This document shows positions 1 through 6,016 of a stretch of DNA of 8,166 nt, piece by piece. The translations under genes and the position numbers were made by a program. The notes beneath the pieces are model-generated. The model saw nothing but the letters and a program-made list of their open reading frames with translations, searched no databases and had not been told where the DNA came from. The stretch's first letter is position 1. Every line of letters begins with the position of its first letter. The stretch comes from Syntrophomonas sp. UBA1376. GTDB taxonomy: Bacteria; Bacillota; Syntrophomonadia; Syntrophomonadales; Syntrophomonadaceae. Location of the stretch: the NCBI GenBank assembly GCA_002305535.1, contig DBRE01000106.1, forward strand, positions 1-8,166. Reading direction: 5' to 3'.

Positions 1-583
1 AGTCGATAGCTGCCAGAACACTTTCGATATCATTCTCCGCATTAATTTCTGCAGTCAGTTTATCCAAAGCCTCATCAAATTGGTTCTTGATACTATTGTT
101 CATACCGGCTTGCATAGCTTGTACCTGTAGCGTTGTCCAGTTTTCATGGATCTCCATCAGACTTTTTGTTTCCTTTTCCCAGGAAGTCTGACTTTCATTG
201 GTTGATTCCGATTGGGTTCCCTGACTTTGCTGATTATTCTGCTGTCCTCCTTGTCCTTGCCCCTGACTCTCGCTACCTTGTTTTTCGGCTTGTTTATCAC
301 CTGATTCCCCACTTTGTCCACCTTGACCGGTTTGTTTACCCTCTTGGGGGTGAATGGGGGTGGATTTATTCAACAAGGATGGTTGGCGCATCTTCCATTT
401 TTGATCTGCCTGCAATATTATCTCTTCAGTTGCGGAGATAATTTTCTTAAACTCAGATGGCAGTTCTGCCCGCTGGCTTTTTTGTTGGTCTGGCTTTTGG
501 GCAGACTCCGATTGGCCCGAGCACCCCGGAAGTAATAAAAAGATGGTGATAATAAGTAAAGTTGCCCATGAATATTTGCCCAC
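1..583 (-). CDS. Lipoprotein of unknown function, partial (3' end beyond the window)
   Basis: The minus-strand frame is open from a GTG at 583-581 to the left edge, giving 194 visible residues. It begins with a short basic n-region, a hydrophobic stretch of about 13 residues and a lipobox LPGC. Cys21 would therefore be lipidated and the protein anchored on the outer face of the membrane. After about 60 residues of mostly helical, charged sequence comes a low-complexity linker (roughly residues 74-120) dominated by Gln, Gly, Ser, Glu and Lys. A second helical segment follows (about 124-190) with several Trp, Met and Leu positions. A GAGGTGA ribosome binding site (591-597) supports the start; the TTG directly upstream (586-584) is an equally possible start. 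I do not recognise a family. A surface-exposed helical domain tethered by a flexible spacer is inference from composition only. It lies downstream of the MscS-family gene in the same direction, 172 bp away. Confidence 0.72.
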   Translation of the reverse strand, partial: MGKYSWATLLIITIFLLLPGCSGQSESAQKPDQQKSQRAELPSEFKKIISATEEIILQADQKWKMRQPSLLNKSTPIHPQEGKQTGQGGQSGESGDKQAEKQGSESQGQGQGGQQNNQQSQGTQSESTNESQTSWEKETKSLMEIHENWTTLQVQAMQAGMNNSIKNQFDEALDKLTAEINAENDIESVLAAID

Positions 584-590
584 CAAGGTA

Positions 591-597
591 TCACCTC
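591..597 (-). promoter_or_regulatory. Ribosome binding site of the lipoprotein gene
   Basis: GAGGTGA on the minus strand lies 7 nt before the GTG start at 583 and 4 nt before the TTG at 586. It extends into the TGAT of the full anti-Shine-Dalgarno complement, so it supports a start in this place but does not decide between the two adjacent codons. Confidence 0.6.
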
Positions 598-656
598 ATC
601 ATATAGTCACCATGTAGGTTATCCTTTTTGGGCCAAATTCATGCAGAAAATAGGAA

Positions 657-676
657 TGGCGGCCATTTGGCCGCTA
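657..676. repeat. GC-rich inverted repeat, possible terminator or mRNA 3' end structure
   Basis: GCGGCC (659-664) and GGCCGC (669-674) form a perfect 6-bp stem around a 4-nt ATTT loop. A G-T and a T-A pair can extend it to 657 and 676. It lies in the gap between the mscS-family gene and the lipoprotein gene. On the minus strand it is followed by ATTCCTATTTTCT, which is T-rich but not a compact U tract, so a terminator role for the channel gene is possible but not clear. Confidence 0.4.
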
Positions 677-696
677 CTGGAGATGCAAGAAGGACT

Positions 697-735
697 TATG
701 CGCAAGATTAAGGACGATCCTTTGACTTGCGCGGA
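697..735. repeat. Long imperfect inverted repeat just downstream of the mscS-family gene
   Basis: GCGCAAG (700-706) pairs with CTTGCGC (726-732), 7 bp perfect. After a 3-nt internal mismatch on each side, AAGGA (710-714) pairs with TCCTT (718-722) around a CGA loop (715-717). It begins about 20 nt after the channel stop codon (756-758). No U tract follows on either strand. It could be a 3' stabilising stem-loop, a protein-binding site or part of a small RNA; the sequence does not say which. Confidence 0.45.
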
Positions 736-755
736 TACTGCTTTTGTCAGATATT

Positions 756-1838
756 CTAACCTAGTTCCTTATTCTCATGATACAAAACTCGGCTGGGTAA
801 AGCCAGGCTGAGACCCATATCTGTAACAATCTCCATTATTTTTAGGTTGACGTCTTCTCGAACCTCTAAATACTCGCTCCACACAGTGGTATTAGTAAAG
901 CAATAGATAATAATATTTAATCTACTGTCCCCGAAGCTTTCAAAGTTTACCATTATTGTTTCCTTATGAATATCGGGATGATCATTCAGCATTTGCCGAA
1001 TACGTTTGACACAGGTTTCCATTTCCTGGCCGGTGGTGGCATAGGATAGACCCAGATAATAAAAAATGCGCCTTTTCCCCATACGGGTATGATTGGTTAT
1101 TGGCTCATTGGCCAGAGTAGCATTGGGAACAGTGATAACTGCCTGATCAAATCCTCTTATCAGAGTACTACGAAAGGTAATTGTCTCCACAGTCCCTTCC
1201 ACACTAGGAGTTGCAATCCAGTCACCAATGCTGAATGGTTTTTCCAGTATTATAATCAGACCACCGAATAGATTAGCCAAGGCATTCTGGGCCGCCAGGG
1301 CTAAAGCTAATCCCCCCAAACCCAACCCAGCAATAAAGCCATTTACATCGTAACCCCACTCATTGGCCACGATTACTATCACCAGCGCAATAATAATAAA
1401 GCGGAGCACTTTAGACAGAATAGGAATTAATATTTCATCTACATCAAGTCGTTCGCGAACTTCTTTAGAAATGATGGACTCAGGACTACTGAACTTATAG
1501 ATCGCCCAACCTAATATCAGAATAATCGCCGAACGAAACAGCTTCAACATGGCCGCATCTACCATAATACTTAACGGCAAAACACGCAGGGCTAAAAATA
1601 TCCCTACTACCAGTATGAAAAGACGGAGTGGTGCTTCTAAGGCATCGATTATTCTGGGATAGAAATTGTCACTATCAGAAGTCCAGCGCCTTATCCATTT
1701 GAAAATATACTGTACCACGTATTTGCGCACCAATGTAAATAGGACAACAATTAAGAGTGCCGCCAATATTGAGTACAGATGATCATATGAGAGCCAGTAC
1801 TCCACCCATACATGGATCATATTTATCAATTGCTCCAT
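756..1838 (-). CDS. MscS-family mechanosensitive ion channel
   Basis: This 360-residue membrane channel should open under membrane tension and release solutes during hypo-osmotic shock. Hydrophobic segments are visible at about residues 21-40, 70-90, 99-115 and 143-160. The pore helix follows at 166-199, with the Gly/Ala-packed pattern GLGLGGLALALAAQNALANL and then FGGLIIILEKPFSIGDWI, matching the MscS TM3 and the start of the beta domain. The cytosolic part (about 205-350) carries the family pattern GTVETITFRST, then VPNATLANEPITN, then an alpha/beta region. This makes it longer than E. coli MscS (286 aa) at the N-terminus, as in YbdG/YnaI-type paralogues. The ATG at 1838 has no good ribosome binding site, and an in-frame TAA lies two codons upstream. 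ATG at 1820 (Met7), with GGAG 12 nt before it, is the alternative. It is divergent from the 90-aa membrane gene. Confidence 0.93.
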   Translation of the reverse strand: MEQLINMIHVWVEYWLSYDHLYSILAALLIVVLFTLVRKYVVQYIFKWIRRWTSDSDNFYPRIIDALEAPLRLFILVVGIFLALRVLPLSIMVDAAMLKLFRSAIILILGWAIYKFSSPESIISKEVRERLDVDEILIPILSKVLRFIIIALVIVIVANEWGYDVNGFIAGLGLGGLALALAAQNALANLFGGLIIILEKPFSIGDWIATPSVEGTVETITFRSTLIRGFDQAVITVPNATLANEPITNHTRMGKRRIFYYLGLSYATTGQEMETCVKRIRQMLNDHPDIHKETIMVNFESFGDSRLNIIIYCFTNTTVWSEYLEVREDVNLKIMEIVTDMGLSLALPSRVLYHENKELG

Positions 1839-1877
1839 AAGTTAAGCTGGATCAAAGATGACCCTTTCCACCCTCCT
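1826..1877 (-). promoter_or_regulatory. Possible translated leader overlapping the start of the mscS-family gene
   Basis: A strong AGGAGGG (1877-1871) and a second AAAGGG (1867-1862) lie upstream of the channel, but both are too far from its ATG (1838) to serve it. The AAAGGG is 6 nt from a TTG at 1855 that would encode a 9-residue peptide (MIQLNLWSN) ending with TGA at 1828-1826, inside the channel start region. Translational coupling from such a leader would explain the missing ribosome binding site. This is inference from spacing only. Confidence 0.25.
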
Positions 1878-1959
1878 AAATAATAATTCTATGATGCTAT
1901 TGTTTCCGGCTCGGTTTTCTTAGACGAACCGGTATGAAAGTACCATAAAATAGTCAATA

Positions 1960-1984
1960 CTCCTGAAAAAGGGATGTTCAGGAG
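1960..1984 (+). promoter_or_regulatory. Hairpin occluding the ribosome binding site of the 90-aa membrane gene
   Basis: CTCCTGAA (1960-1967) and TTCAGGAG (1977-1984) are exact reverse complements separated by a 9-nt loop (AAAGGGATG). The right arm contains five of the six bases of the AGGAGG ribosome binding site (1980-1985), which stands 4 nt before the ATG at 1990. In the transcript the left arm acts as a built-in anti-Shine-Dalgarno sequence, so the folded form should block initiation. Release by temperature, a protein, a ligand or a trans RNA is possible but cannot be told from the sequence. Confidence 0.6.
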
Positions 1985-1989
1985 GTTAT

Positions 1990-2262
1990 ATGGACAGGGT
2001 TGTTCGTTACTTAATAGTAGGAACATTAATAACAATACTGCTGTTGCAGCTGTCTATTTATGGTTTATGGCAAACCGACAATCCACTTTATCTGTTGTCC
2101 CTGATTTGCTGTCTTTGTACTTTAGGGGTTACGGCTTATCATTTAATAGTACTTAGTGTACACCCCCAGGACTTCACAACCAATATATGTGTAGTAGTTG
2201 TGCCGATAAGTGAACCCGAAGCTTTTGACCCTCTCTATGCAAAAGTCAGGGAACGTATGTAA
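1990..2262 (+). CDS. Small two-helix membrane protein, unknown function
   Basis: This 90-residue protein is the only plus-strand gene. It has two hydrophobic segments (about residues 6-26 and 33-57, the second with a CCLC pattern) joined by a short WQTDNP turn. A 30-residue tail follows that is hydrophobic early (CVVVVPI) and charged at the end. With Arg3 and Arg6 at the start, the N-terminus is probably cytosolic, which would put both ends inside. I do not recognise the family. A perfect AGGAGG (1980-1985) 4 nt before the ATG argues that it is a real gene, although that site lies in a hairpin. It is divergent from the mscS-family gene across 151 bp and convergent with the EF-G gene. TAGACG and CATAAA, 17 bp apart upstream (1921-1949), form only a weak promoter candidate. 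It could be a membrane stress protein, but that is a guess. Confidence 0.65.
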   Translation: MDRVVRYLIVGTLITILLLQLSIYGLWQTDNPLYLLSLICCLCTLGVTAYHLIVLSVHPQDFTTNICVVVVPISEPEAFDPLYAKVRERM

Positions 2263-2266
2263 ATAA

Positions 2267-2284
2267 GGGCCGCATGGGCGGCCC
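2267..2284. terminator. GC-rich hairpin between convergent genes, probable terminator of the EF-G gene
   Basis: GGGCCGC (2267-2273) and GCGGCCC (2278-2284) form a perfect 7-bp stem around ATGG. On the minus strand it comes 11 nt after the EF-G stop codon and is followed by TTATTTACAT, a moderate U tract. On the plus strand it begins 4 nt after the stop of the 90-aa gene and is followed by GATCATTTAG, a poorer tract. It may work in both directions, better for the EF-G gene. Confidence 0.7.
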
Positions 2285-2295
2285 GATCATTTAGT

Positions 2296-4341
2296 CTATT
2301 TCTCTTTTTCTTCTCGTTCTTTCCTGGCTCGTTCCACGATTTTTTCGGTGTTTTGAGCCGGTACTTCTTCATAATGAGAGAACTCCATCTTGAATTTCCC
2401 CCGACCTTGAGTGATGGATTTCAGATCGATGGTGTAACGGGCCATCTCTGCCAAGGGAACCTGGGCTTTAATGACTTGCTTCTTACCCGATGGTTCCATA
2501 CCCTGGACCCGGCCTCGTTTGGTGTTAAGATCACCAATAATATCACCCATATATGAATCAGGAACCAAAATTTCCACATTCATAATAGGTTCCAGCAGAG
2601 CCGGTTTGGCAGTCTCCACACCTTTCCTAAAAGCAAGGCGAGCAGCCATCTTGAAAGCCATCTCAGAAGAATCCACCGAATGGTACGAACCATCATACAA
2701 AGTGGCCTTAATATTCGTTACCTTATAACCAGCCAGAACGCCTTCGTCCATAGCTTCGATCAGGCCCTTTTCTACTGCGGGGAAGAAGTTGCGCGGTACT
2801 GATCCGCCGAATACATTTTCCTCGAAAGCAAACTCTCCGTCTGCATAGGGTTCAAATTTGATCCATACATGACCATATTGGCCATGCCCGCCGGTTTGTT
2901 TCTTGTGTTTACCTTCCACTTCTACTGTAGCGCGAATAGTCTCCCGGTAGGGTATGCGCATGTCACGGGTAACTACATCTACTCCGTACTTACGGGTCAA
3001 CTTTTCAATAATGTTGTCAATATGGGTATCTCCCATGCCTGTTAAAATCGTTTGCTTGGTTTCCGGGTTCTTTTCAACGGTTATAGTCGGGTCTTCCTCA
3101 ACGATCCGCTGTATGGCCCCGCTGAGTTTATCCTCGTCACCTTTGCTCTTGGGTTCTATAGCTACACTGAGGGTCGGTGTGGGGAATTCAATGGCATCTA
3201 ATACTACCGGATCAGCTTTGGTACTAAAAGTATCACCGGTTCCGGTTGCGGATAATTTAGCAACGGCGCCGATGTCTCCCGCATGCAGCTCAGGTACGCT
3301 AGCTTGGTCTTTGCCAGTCATAATCAAAATTTGAGCAATTTTTTCTTCTTTTTCTTTAGTGGAATTATAGACAACCGAGTCAGCTTTCAGGCGACCAGTA
3401 AACAATCTGAACATGTTGAGGCGTCCAATATAAGGGTCAGCTATAGTCTTATATACCTGTGCACATAATGGTTCGCTTTCCACGTTCTTATCAGCAACCA
3501 ATGGATGTACATCTGGTGTAGTACCGCAATCAACGATAAAGTCCATTAAGGAGGTGATAGCAATGTTGGCTGTGGAAGAGCCGCAGAAAACAAATACAGC
3601 TGTTCCTTTTGAGCAGGCTGCTTTAATACCTTGCAGTACTTCACTATCAGTCAACTCTTCCCCTTCCAGATACTTGGCCAACAAGTCATCATCGGCTTCC
3701 GCAGCGGCTTCTATCAGGGCTTCCTTGTACTTTTCCACCTCATCCATCATGTCAGCAGGGATCTCCTGCTCTTTAGCCGGGCCAGAACCATCGAAAATAT
3801 AGGCTTTCATTTTAATAAGGTCGACTATGCCCTTAAAACTATCTTCTGCTCCAATAGGAAGTTGTACTGGCACGATATTATCGGAAAAGGCTTCTTTTAT
3901 TTGGTCTAAAACCTTATAGAAATTAGCGTTTTCGCGATCCATTTTGTTTATAAAAGCCAGTTTGGGAATATCAGGAAAGTCTTCCCAGACGACTTCGGTC
4001 TGAACTTCGACTCCAGCAGTAGCTGACATTACTACTATCATACTGTCAACCACACGCATAGCACCCATTACTTCAAAATAGAAGTCGGCATAACCTGGAG
4101 TATCGATCACGTTTATTTTATGATCCTTATATTCACACGGAACTAGCGAACTACTGATTGTAATTTTACGCTTAATCTCCTCAGGAAGACTATCGCTGAC
4201 AGTATTACCGTCATCTACTTTTCCCATCCGCTTGATGGCTCCAGTGTTATAGATCATGGCTTCTGCCAGCGAGGTTTTCCCTGTACCTCCATGGCCCACT
4301 AGAGCTACGTTCCGAATATTACCGCTTGGGTAAACCTTCAT
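2296..4341 (-). CDS. fusA: EF-G-like translation factor GTPase, EF-G-2 type paralogue
   Basis: This 681-residue cytosolic GTPase has the full five-domain layout of elongation factor G, which drives tRNA and mRNA movement on the ribosome. The G motifs are visible: G1 GHGGTGKTS (16-24), G2 Thr61 in KRKITIS, G3 DTPGYADF (80-87), G4 NKMD (132-135) and a CGSS G5 element. Domain IV carries GGHGQYGHVWIKFEP and GSYHSVDSSEMAFKMA, as in true EF-Gs. Two features mark it as a paralogue. G3 has Tyr84 where translational GTPases have the catalytic His, and G1 reads GHGGTGKTS instead of GHVDAGKTT. Both resemble Thermus EF-G-2. It is not next to rpsL, rpsG or tuf, so the canonical fusA is presumably elsewhere. 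The start is fixed by GAGGAGG (4349-4355) 7 nt upstream. It could act in translation under particular conditions or in ribosome rescue; its exact role is unknown. Confidence 0.93.
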   Translation of the reverse strand: MKVYPSGNIRNVALVGHGGTGKTSLAEAMIYNTGAIKRMGKVDDGNTVSDSLPEEIKRKITISSSLVPCEYKDHKINVIDTPGYADFYFEVMGAMRVVDSMIVVMSATAGVEVQTEVVWEDFPDIPKLAFINKMDRENANFYKVLDQIKEAFSDNIVPVQLPIGAEDSFKGIVDLIKMKAYIFDGSGPAKEQEIPADMMDEVEKYKEALIEAAAEADDDLLAKYLEGEELTDSEVLQGIKAACSKGTAVFVFCGSSTANIAITSLMDFIVDCGTTPDVHPLVADKNVESEPLCAQVYKTIADPYIGRLNMFRLFTGRLKADSVVYNSTKEKEEKIAQILIMTGKDQASVPELHAGDIGAVAKLSATGTGDTFSTKADPVVLDAIEFPTPTLSVAIEPKSKGDEDKLSGAIQRIVEEDPTITVEKNPETKQTILTGMGDTHIDNIIEKLTRKYGVDVVTRDMRIPYRETIRATVEVEGKHKKQTGGHGQYGHVWIKFEPYADGEFAFEENVFGGSVPRNFFPAVEKGLIEAMDEGVLAGYKVTNIKATLYDGSYHSVDSSEMAFKMAARLAFRKGVETAKPALLEPIMNVEILVPDSYMGDIIGDLNTKRGRVQGMEPSGKKQVIKAQVPLAEMARYTIDLKSITQGRGKFKMEFSHYEEVPAQNTEKIVERARKEREEKEK

Positions 4342-4368
4342 TTAATAACCTCCTCGTTCAAACATAAC

Positions 4369-4398
4369 TGTACAAATGGTACTATAATTTAGTGTCAG
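4369..4398 (-). promoter_or_regulatory. Weak promoter candidate for the EF-G-like gene
   Basis: The 77-bp gap before the EF-G gene contains TATAGT (4386-4381, five of six matches to a -10 box) without a good -35 at 16-18 bp. It also contains CTGACA (4398-4393, five of six matches to a -35) without a good -10 (TGTACA at 18 bp). The gap is AT-rich and lacks a clear terminator, so a promoter here is plausible but its position is uncertain. Confidence 0.22.
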
Positions 4399-4418
4399 GC
4401 GCAAAAACTTTTTCCTGG

Positions 4419-4679
4419 CTACCTGGGGGTTGCTAAAACATAGAAGATCCAGTAAAGAAGCAGGGCTGCGGCTGCAAATAATGCCAATTGATATATCATA
4501 ACTCCTTTGAAACCATCCACAATCAATGTGAAGACAATACCCAGAGCCAATGGGAAAATGACTAATTTGCTGAAAGGCTTGTCTGGATAATTGGGATCCT
4601 CACGCTTCTTCTTAATATAGCCGATATTCAAAACCAGAAAAATGATGAGGGTATTAATGATCAGGCTCACTATTATCAT
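4419..4679 (-). CDS. Small three-helix membrane protein, unknown function
   Basis: This 86-residue protein is almost entirely membrane-embedded. Hydrophobic segments are at about residues 2-20, 38-54 and 60-82. A positively charged loop (YIKKKREDPN, 21-30) followed by YPDKPF joins the first two, and by the positive-inside rule that loop faces the cytosol. I do not recognise the family. The ATG at 4679 lies inside the end of surE, overlapping it by 26 nt, and has GGAG 8 nt upstream, so it is probably translated from the surE mRNA by coupling. It is the last gene of the ypmA-lepB-surE group. The stop is followed by the 77-bp gap before the EF-G gene. Nothing in the sequence gives a biochemical role. 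Confidence 0.72.
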   Translation of the reverse strand: MIIVSLIINTLIIFLVLNIGYIKKKREDPNYPDKPFSKLVIFPLALGIVFTLIVDGFKGVMIYQLALFAAAALLLYWIFYVLATPR

Positions 4680-5460
4680 TATTACTTCTCCATCCGGATA
4701 GGTATTTGCTAAACGAATTCCGATAGGTCTCGATAAGTCGGTAATCAGTCAGATCCAGATGGATAGGAGTAATGCTGATGTAACCTTCCTGAACAGCGGC
4801 TACATCACTCTCTGGTTCCTGATCCTCTTCGACAACTCCTCCACCCATCCAATAATAAGTATTGCCACGGGGGTCGCGTCTTTCTTCAAATAAGTTATCG
4901 TAATTACGCACTCCCAGTCGGGTAATGCGCACTCCTTTGATTCTATCTGCTGTTAACGCCGGGACATTAATGTTGACCAAGGTAGTTGGTTCTATACCCT
5001 CTCTCAAAACCAGTTGGATCATTTGTCTCGTAAAACGAGCGGCGGTATCAAAGTCCATATCGCTATCTTCGGCGTTGAGTGAGACAGCTACAGATGGACA
5101 CCCCATAATAACACCTTCTGCTGCTGCTGACACGGTTCCTGAGTATAACACGTCAGTGCCCAGATTCGGTCCGTGATTTATTCCTGAAACCACCAAGTCC
5201 ACATCTTCTTGAATAAGACGGGCTAAAGCCAATTTTACACAATCAACCGGAGTACCGCCTACGATCCAAGCCTTTTTTACGCCGGATAAACTGGTGGGCA
5301 CTGCTTTGATCGGCTCGAAAACTGTGATAGAATGGCCAGTTCCGCTTCTCTCCCGATCGGGTGCGACCAGATATAGTTCAGCTATACGACTTAACTCCCG
5401 TATTAAGCTGTGTATGCCCTTGGCTTGAATCCCATCGTCATTGGTTAGTAAAATTCTCAT
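4654..5460 (-). CDS. surE: 5'/3'-nucleotidase SurE
   Basis: SurE is a metal-dependent phosphatase that removes phosphate from nucleoside 5'- and 3'-monophosphates, in the cytosol. The family's metal and active-site residues are all visible: LLTNDDGI at the N-terminus (Asp8, Asp9), APDRERSGTGHS with Ser39, and SGINHGPNLG with Asn95. Other conserved blocks are GGTPVDCVKLAL (68-79) and YSGTVSAAAEG. At 268 residues it is normal to slightly long for the family; the last 20 or so residues are polar and divergent. Its ATG (5460-5458) overlaps the lepB stop in an ATGA arrangement and has no strong ribosome binding site, so translation is probably coupled to lepB. Its tail overlaps the start of the 86-aa membrane gene by 26 nt. 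No truncation or missing catalytic residue is seen. Confidence 0.96.
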   Translation of the reverse strand: MRILLTNDDGIQAKGIHSLIRELSRIAELYLVAPDRERSGTGHSITVFEPIKAVPTSLSGVKKAWIVGGTPVDCVKLALARLIQEDVDLVVSGINHGPNLGTDVLYSGTVSAAAEGVIMGCPSVAVSLNAEDSDMDFDTAARFTRQMIQLVLREGIEPTTLVNINVPALTADRIKGVRITRLGVRNYDNLFEERRDPRGNTYYWMGGGVVEEDQEPESDVAAVQEGYISITPIHLDLTDYRLIETYRNSFSKYLSGWRSNNDNSEPDH

Positions 5461-6005
5461 TCTTGGAAAGTAACACCCCGCTCCAGCAATCCTATATGAT
5501 TAATAGGCCAATAGGTCAAGAATGCTTTACCTTTTATCCTATCTAGGGTCAACCAGGCATTCCAGTAATGACTGTCAAAGCTGTGGTTGCGATTATCTCC
5601 CAAAACCAAAAGGCTATTAGCAGGTACTTCCACCGGCCCAAATTCATAGTTTATTGGTTCAAACAGGTATGGTTCATTAAGAGCTTTCCCATCTATGTAA
5701 ACCTTACCGTCTTTGATTTCCACCTGTTCTCCTGGCAATGCAATTATTCTCTTGATATAGTCCTGATCTGTATTCAATACTTCTGGCGGATCGAGAACTA
5801 CGATATCGCCACGTTGCGGTTCGATAAAGTAATATATAAATTTATTTACCATGACCCGATCCTGCAGTTGTATGGTAGGAAGCATGGAACCGCTAGGAAT
5901 GATCCTTCCTTCAATAACAAAGGTTCGCAAAATCATGGCTAGAATAAACGCGATAACTATTATGCTAAGAGTTTCTTTAATAAAGTTCCCGATTTCCTTG
6001 TTCAT
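5457..6005 (-). CDS. lepB: Type I signal peptidase
   Basis: This membrane-bound serine protease removes signal peptides from exported preproteins on the outer membrane face. It has one N-terminal anchor (about residues 8-30 from the chosen start) and then the catalytic domain. The catalytic Ser lies in IPSGSMLPT (Ser40 in this numbering) and the general-base Lys in YIKRIIALPGE (Lys85). The RGDIVV box and the GDNRNHSFDS box are present. The usual Arg of the GDNRNxSxDSR box is His here, and the Gly usually found just after the Trp is Asn. The length of 182 residues fits Bacillus-type SipS enzymes. I chose the ATG at 6005, preceded by GGGGTGG (6009-6015). A TTG at 6020 overlapping the upstream stop (TTGA) would add five residues but has no ribosome binding site. 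It sits between the ypmA-like gene and surE. Confidence 0.94.
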   Translation of the reverse strand: MNKEIGNFIKETLSIIVIAFILAMILRTFVIEGRIIPSGSMLPTIQLQDRVMVNKFIYYFIEPQRGDIVVLDPPEVLNTDQDYIKRIIALPGEQVEIKDGKVYIDGKALNEPYLFEPINYEFGPVEVPANSLLVLGDNRNHSFDSHYWNAWLTLDRIKGKAFLTYWPINHIGLLERGVTFQE

Positions 6006-6016
6006 AGCCCACCCCG

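Noticed and set aside
133..535. Two plus-strand open frames of 102 and 73 codons at the left edge
   Set aside because: They are antisense to the lipoprotein frame, which has a lipobox, a ribosome binding site and protein-like composition; the plus-strand frames have none of these.
1912..1944. Short inverted repeats CGGTT/AACCG and GGTA/TACC in the divergent region
   Set aside because: The stems are 4-5 bp, which is expected by chance in 150 bp. They could be operator half-sites, but nothing supports that.
1952..1957. TTGACT as a -35 box for the mscS-family gene (minus strand)
   Set aside because: It matches five of six positions, but no recognisable -10 box lies 16-18 bp downstream.
2954..3334. 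Plus-strand open frame of 126 codons inside the EF-G gene
   Set aside because: It lies antisense to highly conserved EF-G codons, has low-complexity Ser/Val-rich content, and has no convincing ribosome binding site.
4391..4418. Possible terminator between the 86-aa gene and the EF-G gene (AAAAAGTTTTT inside CAGG/CCTG)
   Set aside because: The stem is only 4 bp with a long loop, and the A/T palindrome does not give a GC stem followed by a U tract.
5568..5942. Plus-strand open frame of 124 codons across lepB
   Set aside because: It is antisense to the well-conserved signal peptidase catalytic boxes and shows no protein family features.
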